Source: Flavobacterium humi (lineage in GTDB: Bacteria; Bacteroidota; Bacteroidia; Flavobacteriales; Flavobacteriaceae). Taken from it: DNA of 64,000 nucleotides. Each line of letters begins with the position of its first letter. Position 1 is the first letter of the stretch. The position numbers were made by a program, and so were the translations under genes. The notes under the pieces were generated by a model that was not told the origin of the DNA, did not search any database, and was given only the letters and a program-made list of their open reading frames with translations. Location of the stretch: assembly GCF_004745595.1 (NCBI RefSeq), contig NZ_SRLH01000001.1:376234-440233 (forward strand), read 5' to 3'. Shown piece by piece: positions 16,862 through 23,714 of the stretch.

Positions 16862-17369
16862 CCTATTTCGAGAAGCCCTGGGTTTGACCCAGGAAGAAAC
16901 AGCTATGCTGTTGAAAATTACCATAAGCCAACTCGCCATGTTTGAAATAGGACAGCGAGATTTGCCCGTAAATGCCAAACTGCAACTGATAAAGATGCAC
17001 AACCACGTCATTGCCAAACAGCAGGAAAAAATGCAGCATCCCATTGTAAGGAACGATGCCGCTAAAATAAAGGAGATAATAGCCAAAGAACTATTGGACA
17101 ATCAGTACGCGCAATTGGTACTGGAACGCAAAATAAAAGAGGCCAAGCATAAGTATAACAAAAGTATTTCCGCTTTGCAGTTGGCCGAATACCTGGACTC
17201 GCTGCCTGCGGAAGGGGAAATACCAGACAAAGGCCTTACGGAAATAATACACGACAAAGCCATTAGGGGAATCGAAAAATACGGGCTGCCGGTCCAAATG
17301 AAATACTCCATCAAGCTGCAAGCCCTGCAAAACCATCAAAAAGAACTGGAAAAATCTGGCAAGGCTTAA
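16848..17369 (+). CDS. XRE-family HTH regulator with C-terminal helical tail
   Basis: 173 residues. An N-terminal helix-turn-helix of the Cro/CI type covers about 5-45: 'FREALGLTQEETAMLLKITI' followed by 'SQLAMFEIGQRDLPVNAKL'. The remainder is charged and helical ('IKEIIAKELLDNQYAQLVLE') with no domain I recognise, probably for oligomerisation. It is preceded by the 40-bp-phased operator array, which reaches into its own start, suggesting autoregulation. The VapA-like gene lies 189 bp downstream on the same strand and is the natural candidate for a second target, although its own upstream lacks the ATCACA/TGTGAT palindrome. Confidence 0.85.
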   Translation: MIKSHLFREALGLTQEETAMLLKITISQLAMFEIGQRDLPVNAKLQLIKMHNHVIAKQQEKMQHPIVRNDAAKIKEIIAKELLDNQYAQLVLERKIKEAKHKYNKSISALQLAEYLDSLPAEGEIPDKGLTEIIHDKAIRGIEKYGLPVQMKYSIKLQALQNHQKELEKSGKA

Positions 17370-17558
17370 CACAGGCTATGGCTTTTGTGTAATGATTACT
17401 AAATCTGTGTTGTTGATTACGTAAAGTTACGTGGGTAAAAATCAGGCAAAACTACCCGTACTTTCTATTGTTGTGAGATGTACCTTTAGGTATAACTATT
17501 TAACCACAGCGGAAACCGAAAAGCTTAACAAAGAGTAGGTACCAAAAACAACTAGATT

Positions 17559-18026
17559 ATGTCAAACAACCTAAACGGAACTGACGCCACAGTTCAACAC
17601 GAAGTAAGCAGGGAAATCGTAGCCCATGATTTTCAAAATGCAATGACCGGTAAATTGGATGATGCCACCATTTCATCCGTAAAAAAACAAATCCTTTCCG
17701 CTTCTACGGCGTATCCGGCAAACGGAAGCGTAGCAAGTATGATTTTTTACCTGCAATTCCAGGTAACCGTAAAAAACGGCGGTAAAACATTCAACGGAAA
17801 AGGAGGAGGAATTTCTTCTCCAGGTGGGGGAGCCTTGTTCGGGGATGTGTATACCGATGACATCAACCGTTTGTATGCCAACACTGTCAGCATGCAATTC
17901 AATTGTGCTTTTGCCTACACCAGCATCTTGTTCTTTGACAAAAGTTCCAATTTGCTGGGAAGTTTCCAATCCGGTTCTGTTTCAACAGTAGCAGGTGTTG
18001 GAGGAGGAAGCGGTTCATGGTCTTAA
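17559..18026 (+). CDS. VapA-family (R. equi virulence-associated protein-like) protein
   Basis: 155 residues. The C-terminal 100 residues closely follow the Vap beta-barrel of Rhodococcus equi: 'YLQFQVTVKNGGKTFNGKGG' and 'SPGGGALFGDVYTDDINRLY', then 'NTVSMQFN', 'FFDKSSNLLGSFQSG' and the hallmark end 'VSTVAGVGGGSGSW'. From memory, VapA has the equivalent 'PGAGALWGTLFTNDLQRLY' and the same GVGGGSGSW terminus. Vap proteins are small secreted effectors that let R. equi survive in macrophages by disturbing phagosome acidification. Unlike VapA, this protein has no signal peptide; the N-terminus (about 1-50) is polar and helical. It stands alone between an HTH gene and its own terminator. Family membership is a strong sequence observation; an effector role in this bacterium is speculation. 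Confidence 0.85.
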   Translation: MSNNLNGTDATVQHEVSREIVAHDFQNAMTGKLDDATISSVKKQILSASTAYPANGSVASMIFYLQFQVTVKNGGKTFNGKGGGISSPGGGALFGDVYTDDINRLYANTVSMQFNCAFAYTSILFFDKSSNLLGSFQSGSVSTVAGVGGGSGSWS

Positions 18027-18049
18027 AATAGGCTTTGACCCTTCAGATG

Positions 18050-18083
18050 AAACGCCTTGGTTGGTATACAAGGCGTTTTTTTT
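18050..18083 (+). terminator. Rho-independent terminator of the VapA-like gene
   Basis: AAACGCCTTG pairs perfectly with CAAGGCGTTT around a 9-nt loop, followed by TTTTT. The rest of the 314-bp gap up to 18340 is AT-rich with only the next promoter recognised. Confidence 0.9.
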
Positions 18084-18306
18084 ATTCAAATTCCTGGATG
18101 AAAATGATTATCCGGTCTTTTTTGATTCTTTTTCATTCCCATTCATTCTAAAAATAAAATCGTGGAAAATATACTCGTCCCATAAAAGAACTGTTTGGTC
18201 ACAAGCGTTCCAATCCACAAAAAGCATAAAGAAAGATTCGTCACTATTTTATCGGGATTTCGTCACAAACGCTTATTTTAAAAGACATTCACAAGGGTTT
18301 CCATTT

Positions 18307-18314
18307 TAGTTTTG
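18307..18314 (+). promoter_or_regulatory. Candidate -7 element of the lipoprotein gene
   Basis: TAGTTTTG, an exact TAnnTTTG match 26 bp before the ATG; the -33 position reads CATTC near 18286, a poor match. Confidence 0.5.
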
Positions 18315-18340
18315 CACTATAACTTTTAAACAAAATTACA

Positions 18341-18979
18341 ATGAAAAAACTTTCAAGATTAGTATGCGCTGTTGCATTTTTATTCTTTGCATCCTGTGAA
18401 AAAGATGATGCAGTACTTTCAAACGACCAAAACAATACAGTTAGTGAGGCAAAAACAGGCAGCCGTTATATGGCTTTTGGCGATATCATGACCATTTCCC
18501 ATGTACCAACCCGAAAATTCTTTACCGGTGAATCTAACGGCGATGCAACCATTAACAAGACCTGGAGTACTACTTCGCCTTGGCTTAATAGCGTATGGAT
18601 GCCTTGGGCAAGGTTTAAGATTGTAAACCCGAACAATCCAACTTCGACCGCACAGGTAAAAACAGGAGATGAAGTGGCTTTTAAGTGCCTTAACAATAAT
18701 TTATATATCACTGCAGAATCATGGGACGATGATGTAAGCGTAAACAGGACAGCAATCGGGCCATGGGAAAAATGGAAAATCTATGCGCCAAGCAACACCA
18801 CGGTTGGAAACTTAATATTTTATGGCTCTGTAGATTACATGTCATTCGTATCCTTAGAATCTGTTTGGGGCAAATACCTCAGGCCGGATGCTTCAGGTTT
18901 TGCAAAAGCAGGAGCACCTTTTGATTCGACCGTTTCGGTTCTTAGCAATCCAAACAGTTTCCAATTAACAAGAGAATAG
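18341..18979 (+). CDS. Surface-exposed lipoprotein with beta-trefoil-like domain
   Basis: 212 residues. The lipoprotein signal ends in FASC, with Cys19 lipidated; the next residues are E-K-D-D, matching the K-(D/E)2 lipoprotein export signal described in Capnocytophaga and related Bacteroidota, so the protein should reach the outer face of the outer membrane. The body is one globular domain with repeated Trp-rich strands ('WMPWARFKIVNPNN', 'VAFKCLNNNLYITAESWDDD', 'GPWEKWKIYAP', 'YMSFVSLESVWGKYL'), a spacing reminiscent of fascin/actin-crosslinking or lectin beta-trefoils. The fold is a pattern-level guess. It has its own promoter and terminator. Confidence 0.7.
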   Translation: MKKLSRLVCAVAFLFFASCEKDDAVLSNDQNNTVSEAKTGSRYMAFGDIMTISHVPTRKFFTGESNGDATINKTWSTTSPWLNSVWMPWARFKIVNPNNPTSTAQVKTGDEVAFKCLNNNLYITAESWDDDVSVNRTAIGPWEKWKIYAPSNTTVGNLIFYGSVDYMSFVSLESVWGKYLRPDASGFAKAGAPFDSTVSVLSNPNSFQLTRE

Positions 18980-19000
18980 AACGTTTATTGCAATACATTC

Positions 19001-19029
19001 AAACGCCCTGGTATCCGGGGCGTTTTTTT
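19001..19029 (+). terminator. Rho-independent terminator of the lipoprotein gene
   Basis: AAACGCCC pairs with GGGCGTTT around a 9-nt loop, continuing into a T run. The sequence resembles the hairpin ending the VapA-like gene (both start AAACGCC and end GGCGTTT). Confidence 0.88.
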
Positions 19030-19109
19030 ATGAAGTATATATTGGTATTCTAGTTTTTTTTTATATCATTGGTATAATTATCAATGTGAATAATAATACA
19101 GAAAATACC

Positions 19110-19649
19110 ATGAGCGAAGCAAGGAATGATTTCGGTAGAAAACCAATTACCCGAAAGACAAAAAAATTACATCCAAGGGTAGATTTAACAGCAATGGTAA
19201 GTATTTCGTTCTTACTTATTGTATTTTTTATGCTTAGTTCTTTTTTATCACGACCAACCAGTATGGATTTAGGAATGCCGGGAAGGGGAAGAGGTTGCGG
19301 AGGTGGGGGCTGCTTTTTTGGAACTGATGTCAGAATGATGACCCTATTGATAGGAAAAGATAACCATATTGTGAGTTATTTTGGAGACATGCCGTATCTG
19401 TATGAGGAACCAAAAACCTTAACGTATGGAGAAAATTCTTTGCGTAAGGAATTGACTGAAAGAAGCAACAGAGCCGTCAAACATACCGGAGACCCTAAAA
19501 GAGGGCTCATTGTAATTATAAAACCAAGCAAAGAGTCTGATTATGGCCATTTAGTAACTGTTTTAGACGAAATGGCAATAACAAAAATCCCAACTTATGC
19601 CGTAGTGGATATTTCGCCGGAAGAAGAAAAATTATTAGCCGATAAATAA
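19110..19649 (+). CDS. Orphan ExbD/TolR-like proton-channel accessory protein
   Basis: 179 residues from the ATG at 19110; a GTG at 19086 would add eight residues, but lies only about 8 bp after the predicted transcription start (TATCATTG at 19064-19071, one mismatch to TAnnTTTG). A basic cytoplasmic N-terminus is followed by one TM helix containing the conserved Asp: 'RVDLTAMVSISFLLIVFFML'. A Gly/Cys-rich stretch RGRGCGGGGCFFG comes next, then the periplasmic domain ('LLIGKDNHIVSYFG', 'VVDISPEEEKLLADK'). ExbD partners ExbB to energise TonB. No ExbB, TonB or second ExbD gene is nearby, so it is an isolated paralogue. Confidence 0.85.
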   Translation: MSEARNDFGRKPITRKTKKLHPRVDLTAMVSISFLLIVFFMLSSFLSRPTSMDLGMPGRGRGCGGGGCFFGTDVRMMTLLIGKDNHIVSYFGDMPYLYEEPKTLTYGENSLRKELTERSNRAVKHTGDPKRGLIVIIKPSKESDYGHLVTVLDEMAITKIPTYAVVDISPEEEKLLADK

Positions 19650-19693
19650 ACATCCGGTAATTTAAATACTGATTTATTTTTAGTTTATTATAG

Positions 19694-19723
19694 AAAAAAC
19701 GCTCTGTTATCAGGGCGTTTTTT
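19694..19723 (+). terminator. Rho-independent terminator of the ExbD-like gene
   Basis: AAAAAACGCTCTG pairs with CAGGGCGTTTTTT (one wobble) around TTAT. Confidence 0.88.
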
Positions 19724-19735
19724 AGCATAAAAGAA

Positions 19736-19767
19736 AAACCGCGGGGAAGTGCACACGCCCGCGGTTT
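19736..19767 (-). terminator. Terminator of the minus-strand secreted-protein gene
   Basis: Perfect 10-bp stem AAACCGCGGG/CCCGCGGTTT with a 12-nt loop; on the minus strand the 3' arm runs into TTTTTCTTTT. It lies 34 bp after the stop codon at 19801. Confidence 0.88.
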
Positions 19768-19800
19768 CCAATAAAAAACTATGAAATATGATGTGGTATT

Positions 19801-21303
19801 TTACTTCATAGAAAGATTTAGGGAATACGTCCCCATCGTAATTTTTGTTCCTGAATTGATCCTTTTCAAATATACTTCTACAGATTCTCCCGTACTTAAC
19901 GATACTGTCCCGGCAATAGAGAAGCCCTGTACAAAACCACTGTTCGTATCGGTAAAAGCTTCGGTTGCAGTAATTGGCGTCACAACAGAACCTGTAGCCG
20001 GAGTGGAAACCTTGGCCAGGTAATATACATACTGTGCATTGCTACCACCACTGACTTCCAGGTACGCCACATTAGCAATTACCTGAAACGACCTTGTTTT
20101 TTTTCCCATATAGGTTAGCCTGTTGTTTGTAGGTGCGGTAAAACGGTATAAATTGGAGGATACGGTCGTCCCGGTTAATTTATACGCTGTATTGATTGTT
20201 GTGGCAATCGTATTGGCCGGCGCACCGCTTCGGTCAAAATAGAAAGCCCCGGTAGCATAGGTATCTCCTTCATTAGGGATCCCGGCGCAACGGACACCCC
20301 AACTGTCGTTAAAATTATAACCAGAATAGGTTCCCACCGTATAAGGATTGATGTACTTCCCGGTGGTAACTGTGCCTGTAAAGACAACCGCATCCATTAC
20401 GGCGTCTCCGGTTATGGTCGGATTGGCAGAAACATCAAAACCTACTGCAGTCCCGATGACTTCGGTAAAACCGCCTTCTTTTTCGATAAGGCCGAAAGTC
20501 CCCTGATAGGTTTCATAGGTTCCTGTATTGGTCCCGAACCAAGCTGCGTTGCTAATCAGTAATTTAGTGATATCTTTATAGATTATACCCGTAGTATTCC
20601 CAGCAAATTGCACGATACTCATAAAAGCCAATGCGAAATTCTCAATTTTTCCGATGCTCGCCGAACTGGCTATGATACAATCCCTTAAGATCAGGTTTTG
20701 TGTTTGCCCGCCGGTTCCCAATAAGTTAAAAACCTGTCCGGACGACGCTACAAGAGTGAGGATTTTAACAGAGCCTCCTTTATCTCCTTCAAAAAGATTT
20801 CCAGTAGTCCTGACCAATTTGTCCTCGCCGGCATCCTGACCTACAATATAGGCATTGTTCAAATCGATAGGGAAATTAACAACAATGGTACCGTTGACCT
20901 CATAGAGTGTCGAGGTATCCAAAACATATTTTGTTCCGCCGCCTGCTGCGAGTTCGGTAGCCAATACCGTCGCCAGCACATCTGTAGATTTGATCAGTTT
21001 GTATTTCAGGCGGCCTTCCTTGTCCCCGAAAACCTTAATCCAGGCAGAAGTGGAAGTGTCATAATAATGAAAAGACTTGATATCGGTATCATAAACCATT
21101 AAACCGTTAGCGGGCGAAGCAATGGCAATCCTTTGTGCGGTTGTCATTCTTGGGGCCAATAATCCTTTGGTGGTAGAAGTAATATCCAAAACCGAACTGG
21201 CGGCCGGAGTCGACGTTCCGATACCTACCTGTGCACTGAGTTGCATGGCGGAAAAAAGCAATAGGCTGTAAGTAAGTATCTGTATAAATAGATTCTTTTT
21301 CAT
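19801..21303 (-). CDS. Large secreted protein with Bacteroidota adhesin/tail-fibre-type N-terminus
   Basis: 500 residues. Signal peptide at about 1-24 (MKKNLFIQILTYSLLLFSAM followed by QLSA). Directly after it comes the Bacteroidota cell-surface module 'QVGIGTSTPAASSVLDITST' and 'GLLAPRMTTAQRIAI', found at the start of many flavobacterial surface proteins with tail-fibre-like bodies. The remainder is Gly/Thr/Ala/Ser-rich with regular beta-strand periodicity ('LILRDCIIASSASIGKIENF'), suggesting a beta-helix or fibre. No T9SS sorting domain and no enzymatic motif are visible. It is monocistronic with its own promoter and terminator. Function unknown; adhesion or matrix role is inference. Confidence 0.8.
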   Translation of the reverse strand: MKKNLFIQILTYSLLLFSAMQLSAQVGIGTSTPAASSVLDITSTTKGLLAPRMTTAQRIAIASPANGLMVYDTDIKSFHYYDTSTSAWIKVFGDKEGRLKYKLIKSTDVLATVLATELAAGGGTKYVLDTSTLYEVNGTIVVNFPIDLNNAYIVGQDAGEDKLVRTTGNLFEGDKGGSVKILTLVASSGQVFNLLGTGGQTQNLILRDCIIASSASIGKIENFALAFMSIVQFAGNTTGIIYKDITKLLISNAAWFGTNTGTYETYQGTFGLIEKEGGFTEVIGTAVGFDVSANPTITGDAVMDAVVFTGTVTTGKYINPYTVGTYSGYNFNDSWGVRCAGIPNEGDTYATGAFYFDRSGAPANTIATTINTAYKLTGTTVSSNLYRFTAPTNNRLTYMGKKTRSFQVIANVAYLEVSGGSNAQYVYYLAKVSTPATGSVVTPITATEAFTDTNSGFVQGFSIAGTVSLSTGESVEVYLKRINSGTKITMGTYSLNLSMK

Positions 21304-21331
21304 AAGGGCTAATTTTGTGGTATTATTTTTA

Positions 21332-21359
21332 GAAAACTAAAAGATAAAGTTACATCAAA
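21332..21359 (-). promoter_or_regulatory. Candidate promoter of the secreted fibre-like protein gene
   Basis: On the minus strand TTTG (21356-21359), a 16-bp spacer and TAGTTTTC (21332-21339) give a one-mismatch TTG/TAnnTTTG promoter 28 bp before the start codon. Confidence 0.4.
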
Positions 21360-21489
21360 CGATTTGCTGATTGGTGTAATTAAACCGTATCATTTGTTAA
21401 AACAAAAGTTAAAAAGTGCTGATAGTCAAACACTTATGTGTAAATATAACCTTACAAAAAATGCTTCCTATTTTTTATTTTCAACAAAA

Positions 21490-21533
21490 TGTAAAGCAGC
21501 CGACACTGTTTTCCGACACAAAAATTAAATTTG
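21490..21533 (+). promoter_or_regulatory. crp promoter with upstream TGTAAAGCAGCCGACA box
   Basis: TAAATTTG (21526-21533) is an exact -7 element. The 16-mer TGTAAAGCAGCCGACA (21490-21505) lies about 35-50 bp before the predicted start of transcription, the position of a class II activator site, and is repeated with one difference at 22311. A second CCGACA follows at 21513. The 314-bp gap 21304-21617 holds nothing else recognised. Confidence 0.65.
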
Positions 21534-21617
21534 TTTTTTGAAATTGCCCTTTCATATTTATTGTGTATATTCAAACTTCTTTTCAAGACGCAAACCAAGC
21601 AAATCAGCCTTTTTAGT

Positions 21618-22295
21618 ATGTATGAGGAATTAAAATACTGGTATTTAAGAGATCATAAATTATTTAGGGTATTGAGTTTTGCCCAAATAAAGCAACTGTG
21701 CATTATTGTCGGTTTTAAGAAAGCCAATAAAGGGGAAATCATTTATTTTTCAAATTCCGAAACCCCGAGGATTTTCCTGCTTAAAAGAGGCGCCATCAAA
21801 ATCGTTTCTTTAGACGAAGATGGAAATGAAACCATTAAGGATATTGTCCAGAAAGGGGATCTGTTCGGTGAACTTACCCTGGAAAGCGACAGCGTGGTCA
21901 ATGAATATGCAAAAGTACTAACGGATGAAGTTTCCATCTGCAGTTTCCTTTTGTCTGATTTTGAAGATTTGATGCTCAGAAACCCCAACCTGGCTTTGGG
22001 ATATACCAAATTTGTCGGGCTGAAGATGAAACGGCTAAAAAATAATTACTCCAATTTGGTTTCCAAAGATGCCCGTACCCGGCTGATTGCTTTCCTTAAG
22101 GACTGGGCCGAAAAGGAAGGTGTATTTGAAAACCAAAAAGTGACCCTTGGGAATTACCTGACCCAGAACGATATTGCCCAAATCATATGTACCTCGCGAC
22201 AAACCGCCACAACATTGCTCAATGAAATGGTGGAAAGCGGCCTTTTGGAATACAACCGGAAGGAAATCATCATACCTGATATTTCGGTGCTGTAA
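21618..22295 (+). CDS. Crp/Fnr-family transcriptional regulator
   Basis: 225 residues from the ATG at 21618; extending the frame to 21531 would start inside the -7 element. N-terminal cyclic-nucleotide-binding-like barrel ('IFLLKRGAIKIVSLDEDGNE', 'GDLFGELTLESDS') is followed by a dimer helix and a C-terminal winged HTH with 'LTQNDIAQIICTSRQTATTL' and wing 'NRKEIIIPD'. No Fe-S cysteine cluster like that of Fnr is visible. It stands directly before the YHS operon, and both promoters carry the same 16-bp box, so it probably regulates itself and that operon. Confidence 0.93.
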   Translation: MYEELKYWYLRDHKLFRVLSFAQIKQLCIIVGFKKANKGEIIYFSNSETPRIFLLKRGAIKIVSLDEDGNETIKDIVQKGDLFGELTLESDSVVNEYAKVLTDEVSICSFLLSDFEDLMLRNPNLALGYTKFVGLKMKRLKNNYSNLVSKDARTRLIAFLKDWAEKEGVFENQKVTLGNYLTQNDIAQIICTSRQTATTLLNEMVESGLLEYNRKEIIIPDISVL

Positions 22296-22310
22296 AAAAA
22301 ACATCCTGTT

Positions 22311-22355
22311 TGTAAAGTAGCCGACAAAAGCATTTTTCAGCCGTTTATACTTTTA
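22311..22355 (+). promoter_or_regulatory. YHS-operon promoter with TGTAAAGTAGCCGACA box
   Basis: TGTAAAGTAGCCGACA (22311-22326) differs from the box before crp by one base. TACTTTTA (22348-22355) is a one-mismatch -7 element. The box-to--7 distance is 21 bp here and 20 bp before crp, so both boxes sit at the same promoter position. Confidence 0.65.
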
Positions 22356-22381
22356 CAGTATTAATTCTAAATGTATCTATT

Positions 22382-22837
22382 ATGAAAAAAGTACTGTTTA
22401 TTGTTCTCCTTTTCTTGAGTTTTTCAGGGTTTTCACAAACAACTAGAAAAACGGCCCATCTGAATTTAGAGGGCAAAGTAGCGCTCCAGGGTTATGATCC
22501 TGTGGCGTATTTTAAGCAAAATAAAGCGGTAAAAGGCAAGAAAGAATTGGCTTCCGAATACCAGGGAGTTGTTTATTATTTTTCTTCCAAAGAAAATGCG
22601 GCTGCTTTTTTGCAGCATCCCGCCACTTATGAACCCCAATATGGCGGTTGGTGTGCTTATGCCATGGGCGATTATGGCAAAAAGGTTGAAATCAACCCTG
22701 AAACCTTTAAAATCACAGATGGCAAATTGTATCTTTTTTACAACGCTTATTTCAACAATACCTTAAAAAGCTGGAATAAGGAAGAGAAAAAACTAAAAGC
22801 CAGCGCGGATATCAATTGGAAAAAAATTCAAAATTAA
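22382..22837 (+). CDS. Secreted YHS-domain protein
   Basis: 151 residues. Signal peptide at about 1-18 (MKKVLFIVLLFLSFSGFSQ). Contains the YHS domain, 'LQGYDPVAYFKQNKAVKGKK' and 'YYFSSKENAAAFLQHPATYE', then 'YGGWCAYAM'. YHS domains are often linked to metal binding or to redox/copper proteins; this periplasmic family has no defined reaction. First gene of an operon of six tightly packed genes, preceded by the box it shares with crp. Confidence 0.88.
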   Translation: MKKVLFIVLLFLSFSGFSQTTRKTAHLNLEGKVALQGYDPVAYFKQNKAVKGKKELASEYQGVVYYFSSKENAAAFLQHPATYEPQYGGWCAYAMGDYGKKVEINPETFKITDGKLYLFYNAYFNNTLKSWNKEEKKLKASADINWKKIQN

Positions 22838-22842
22838 CAGCG

Positions 22843-23223
22843 ATGAAAACGATTTATATCAATAGGATTTTAAAAATAATAGTGGCCATAATCCTGCTCC
22901 AGACCTTATTTTTTAAATTTACGGCAAACCCGGAATCGGTCTATATATTTACAAAACTTGGAATAGAACCATATGGCAGGATTGGGTCCGGTATTGTCGA
23001 ATTAATAGCTTCTATATTGTTATTTGTAGACAAAACCAGGTTTTATGCGGCATTTACAGCCATGGGGACGATGCTGGTAGCCATACTTTCGCATTTGTTT
23101 GTATTGGGGATAGAAGTGAACGATGATAAAGGAACTTTGTTTATCTTAGCCTTGATTACGTTTTTTTGCAGTTTGCTTTTGATGATCAGGTATAAAGACG
23201 ATATTAATTTCTTAAAACGGTAA
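22843..23223 (+). CDS. Small DoxX-like membrane protein
   Basis: 126 residues from the ATG at 22843, 5 bp after the YHS stop; the longer frame overlaps the YHS gene. Four hydrophobic helices (about 5-25, 45-65, 70-90, 98-118) with the DoxX-like arrangement 'ILLQTLFFKFTANPESVYIF' and 'GSGIVELIASILLFVDKT'. DoxX relatives are associated with redox and thiol-stress membrane complexes. Function here unknown. Confidence 0.75.
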   Translation: MKTIYINRILKIIVAIILLQTLFFKFTANPESVYIFTKLGIEPYGRIGSGIVELIASILLFVDKTRFYAAFTAMGTMLVAILSHLFVLGIEVNDDKGTLFILALITFFCSLLLMIRYKDDINFLKR

Positions 23224-23225
23224 TT

Positions 23226-23714
23226 ATGGATTTTAGTGCTGTACACCATACGCTTGGCGATTTAAAAAAGTTACTTGGCCAGCTGCCTGATGAAGATTAT
23301 ACTGCTTCCATACATTCTCTGGGAGATTCCTCCATTGGCCAACACACCAGGCATATCATCGAATTGTTTCAGTGTTTGCTGGATTCTTATAAAAATGGAA
23401 AGCTGAATTATGATGACAGGAACAGGGACAAACAAACAGAATCCGACAGTTATTTTGCTATGGCTTGTATTGACGCCATCTTGCAATCCATCGAAAAAGA
23501 AAACAAAAGCCTCATCCTTACACAAATGATTTTAGAGGAGCCGGTGGTCATCGAAACCAATTATTTCCGGGAAGTCCTGTACAACCTGGAACATTGCATA
23601 CACCACCAGGCGCTTATAAAAGTAGCGGCTTACCAGCTGGAAAACATTGCAATTCCTGAAAATTTTGGCGTTGCACCATCTACAATCGAATACCGGAAAC
23701 AATGTGCACAGTAA
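23226..23714 (+). CDS. DinB-family four-helix protein
   Basis: 162 residues. Helical throughout, with the DinB-type histidines in 'SIGQHTRHIIELFQ' and 'EHCIHHQALIKVAAYQL', which would hold a divalent metal. Some DinB-superfamily members are thiol-dependent transferases (bacillithiol or mycothiol S-transferases), others have no known function. It lies 2 bp after the DoxX-like gene and overlaps the NRDE gene by 13 bp. Confidence 0.85.
   Translation: MDFSAVHHTLGDLKKLLGQLPDEDYTASIHSLGDSSIGQHTRHIIELFQCLLDSYKNGKLNYDDRNRDKQTESDSYFAMACIDAILQSIEKENKSLILTQMILEEPVVIETNYFREVLYNLEHCIHHQALIKVAAYQLENIAIPENFGVAPSTIEYRKQCAQ

Noticed and set aside
17370..17558. ATCACA/TGTGAT operators in front of the VapA-like gene.
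   Set aside because: I looked for the HTH gene's palindrome here and did not find it; only short unrelated palindromes (TTACGTAA, GTAATGATTAC) occur.
17995..18309. 104-codon plus-strand frame running out of the VapA-like gene.
   Set aside because: It overlaps the true gene's end and then reads through its terminator hairpin and the next promoter region.
19086..19109. GTG start for the ExbD-like protein.
   Set aside because: Too near the predicted transcription start; the ATG at 19110 is better placed, though not proven.
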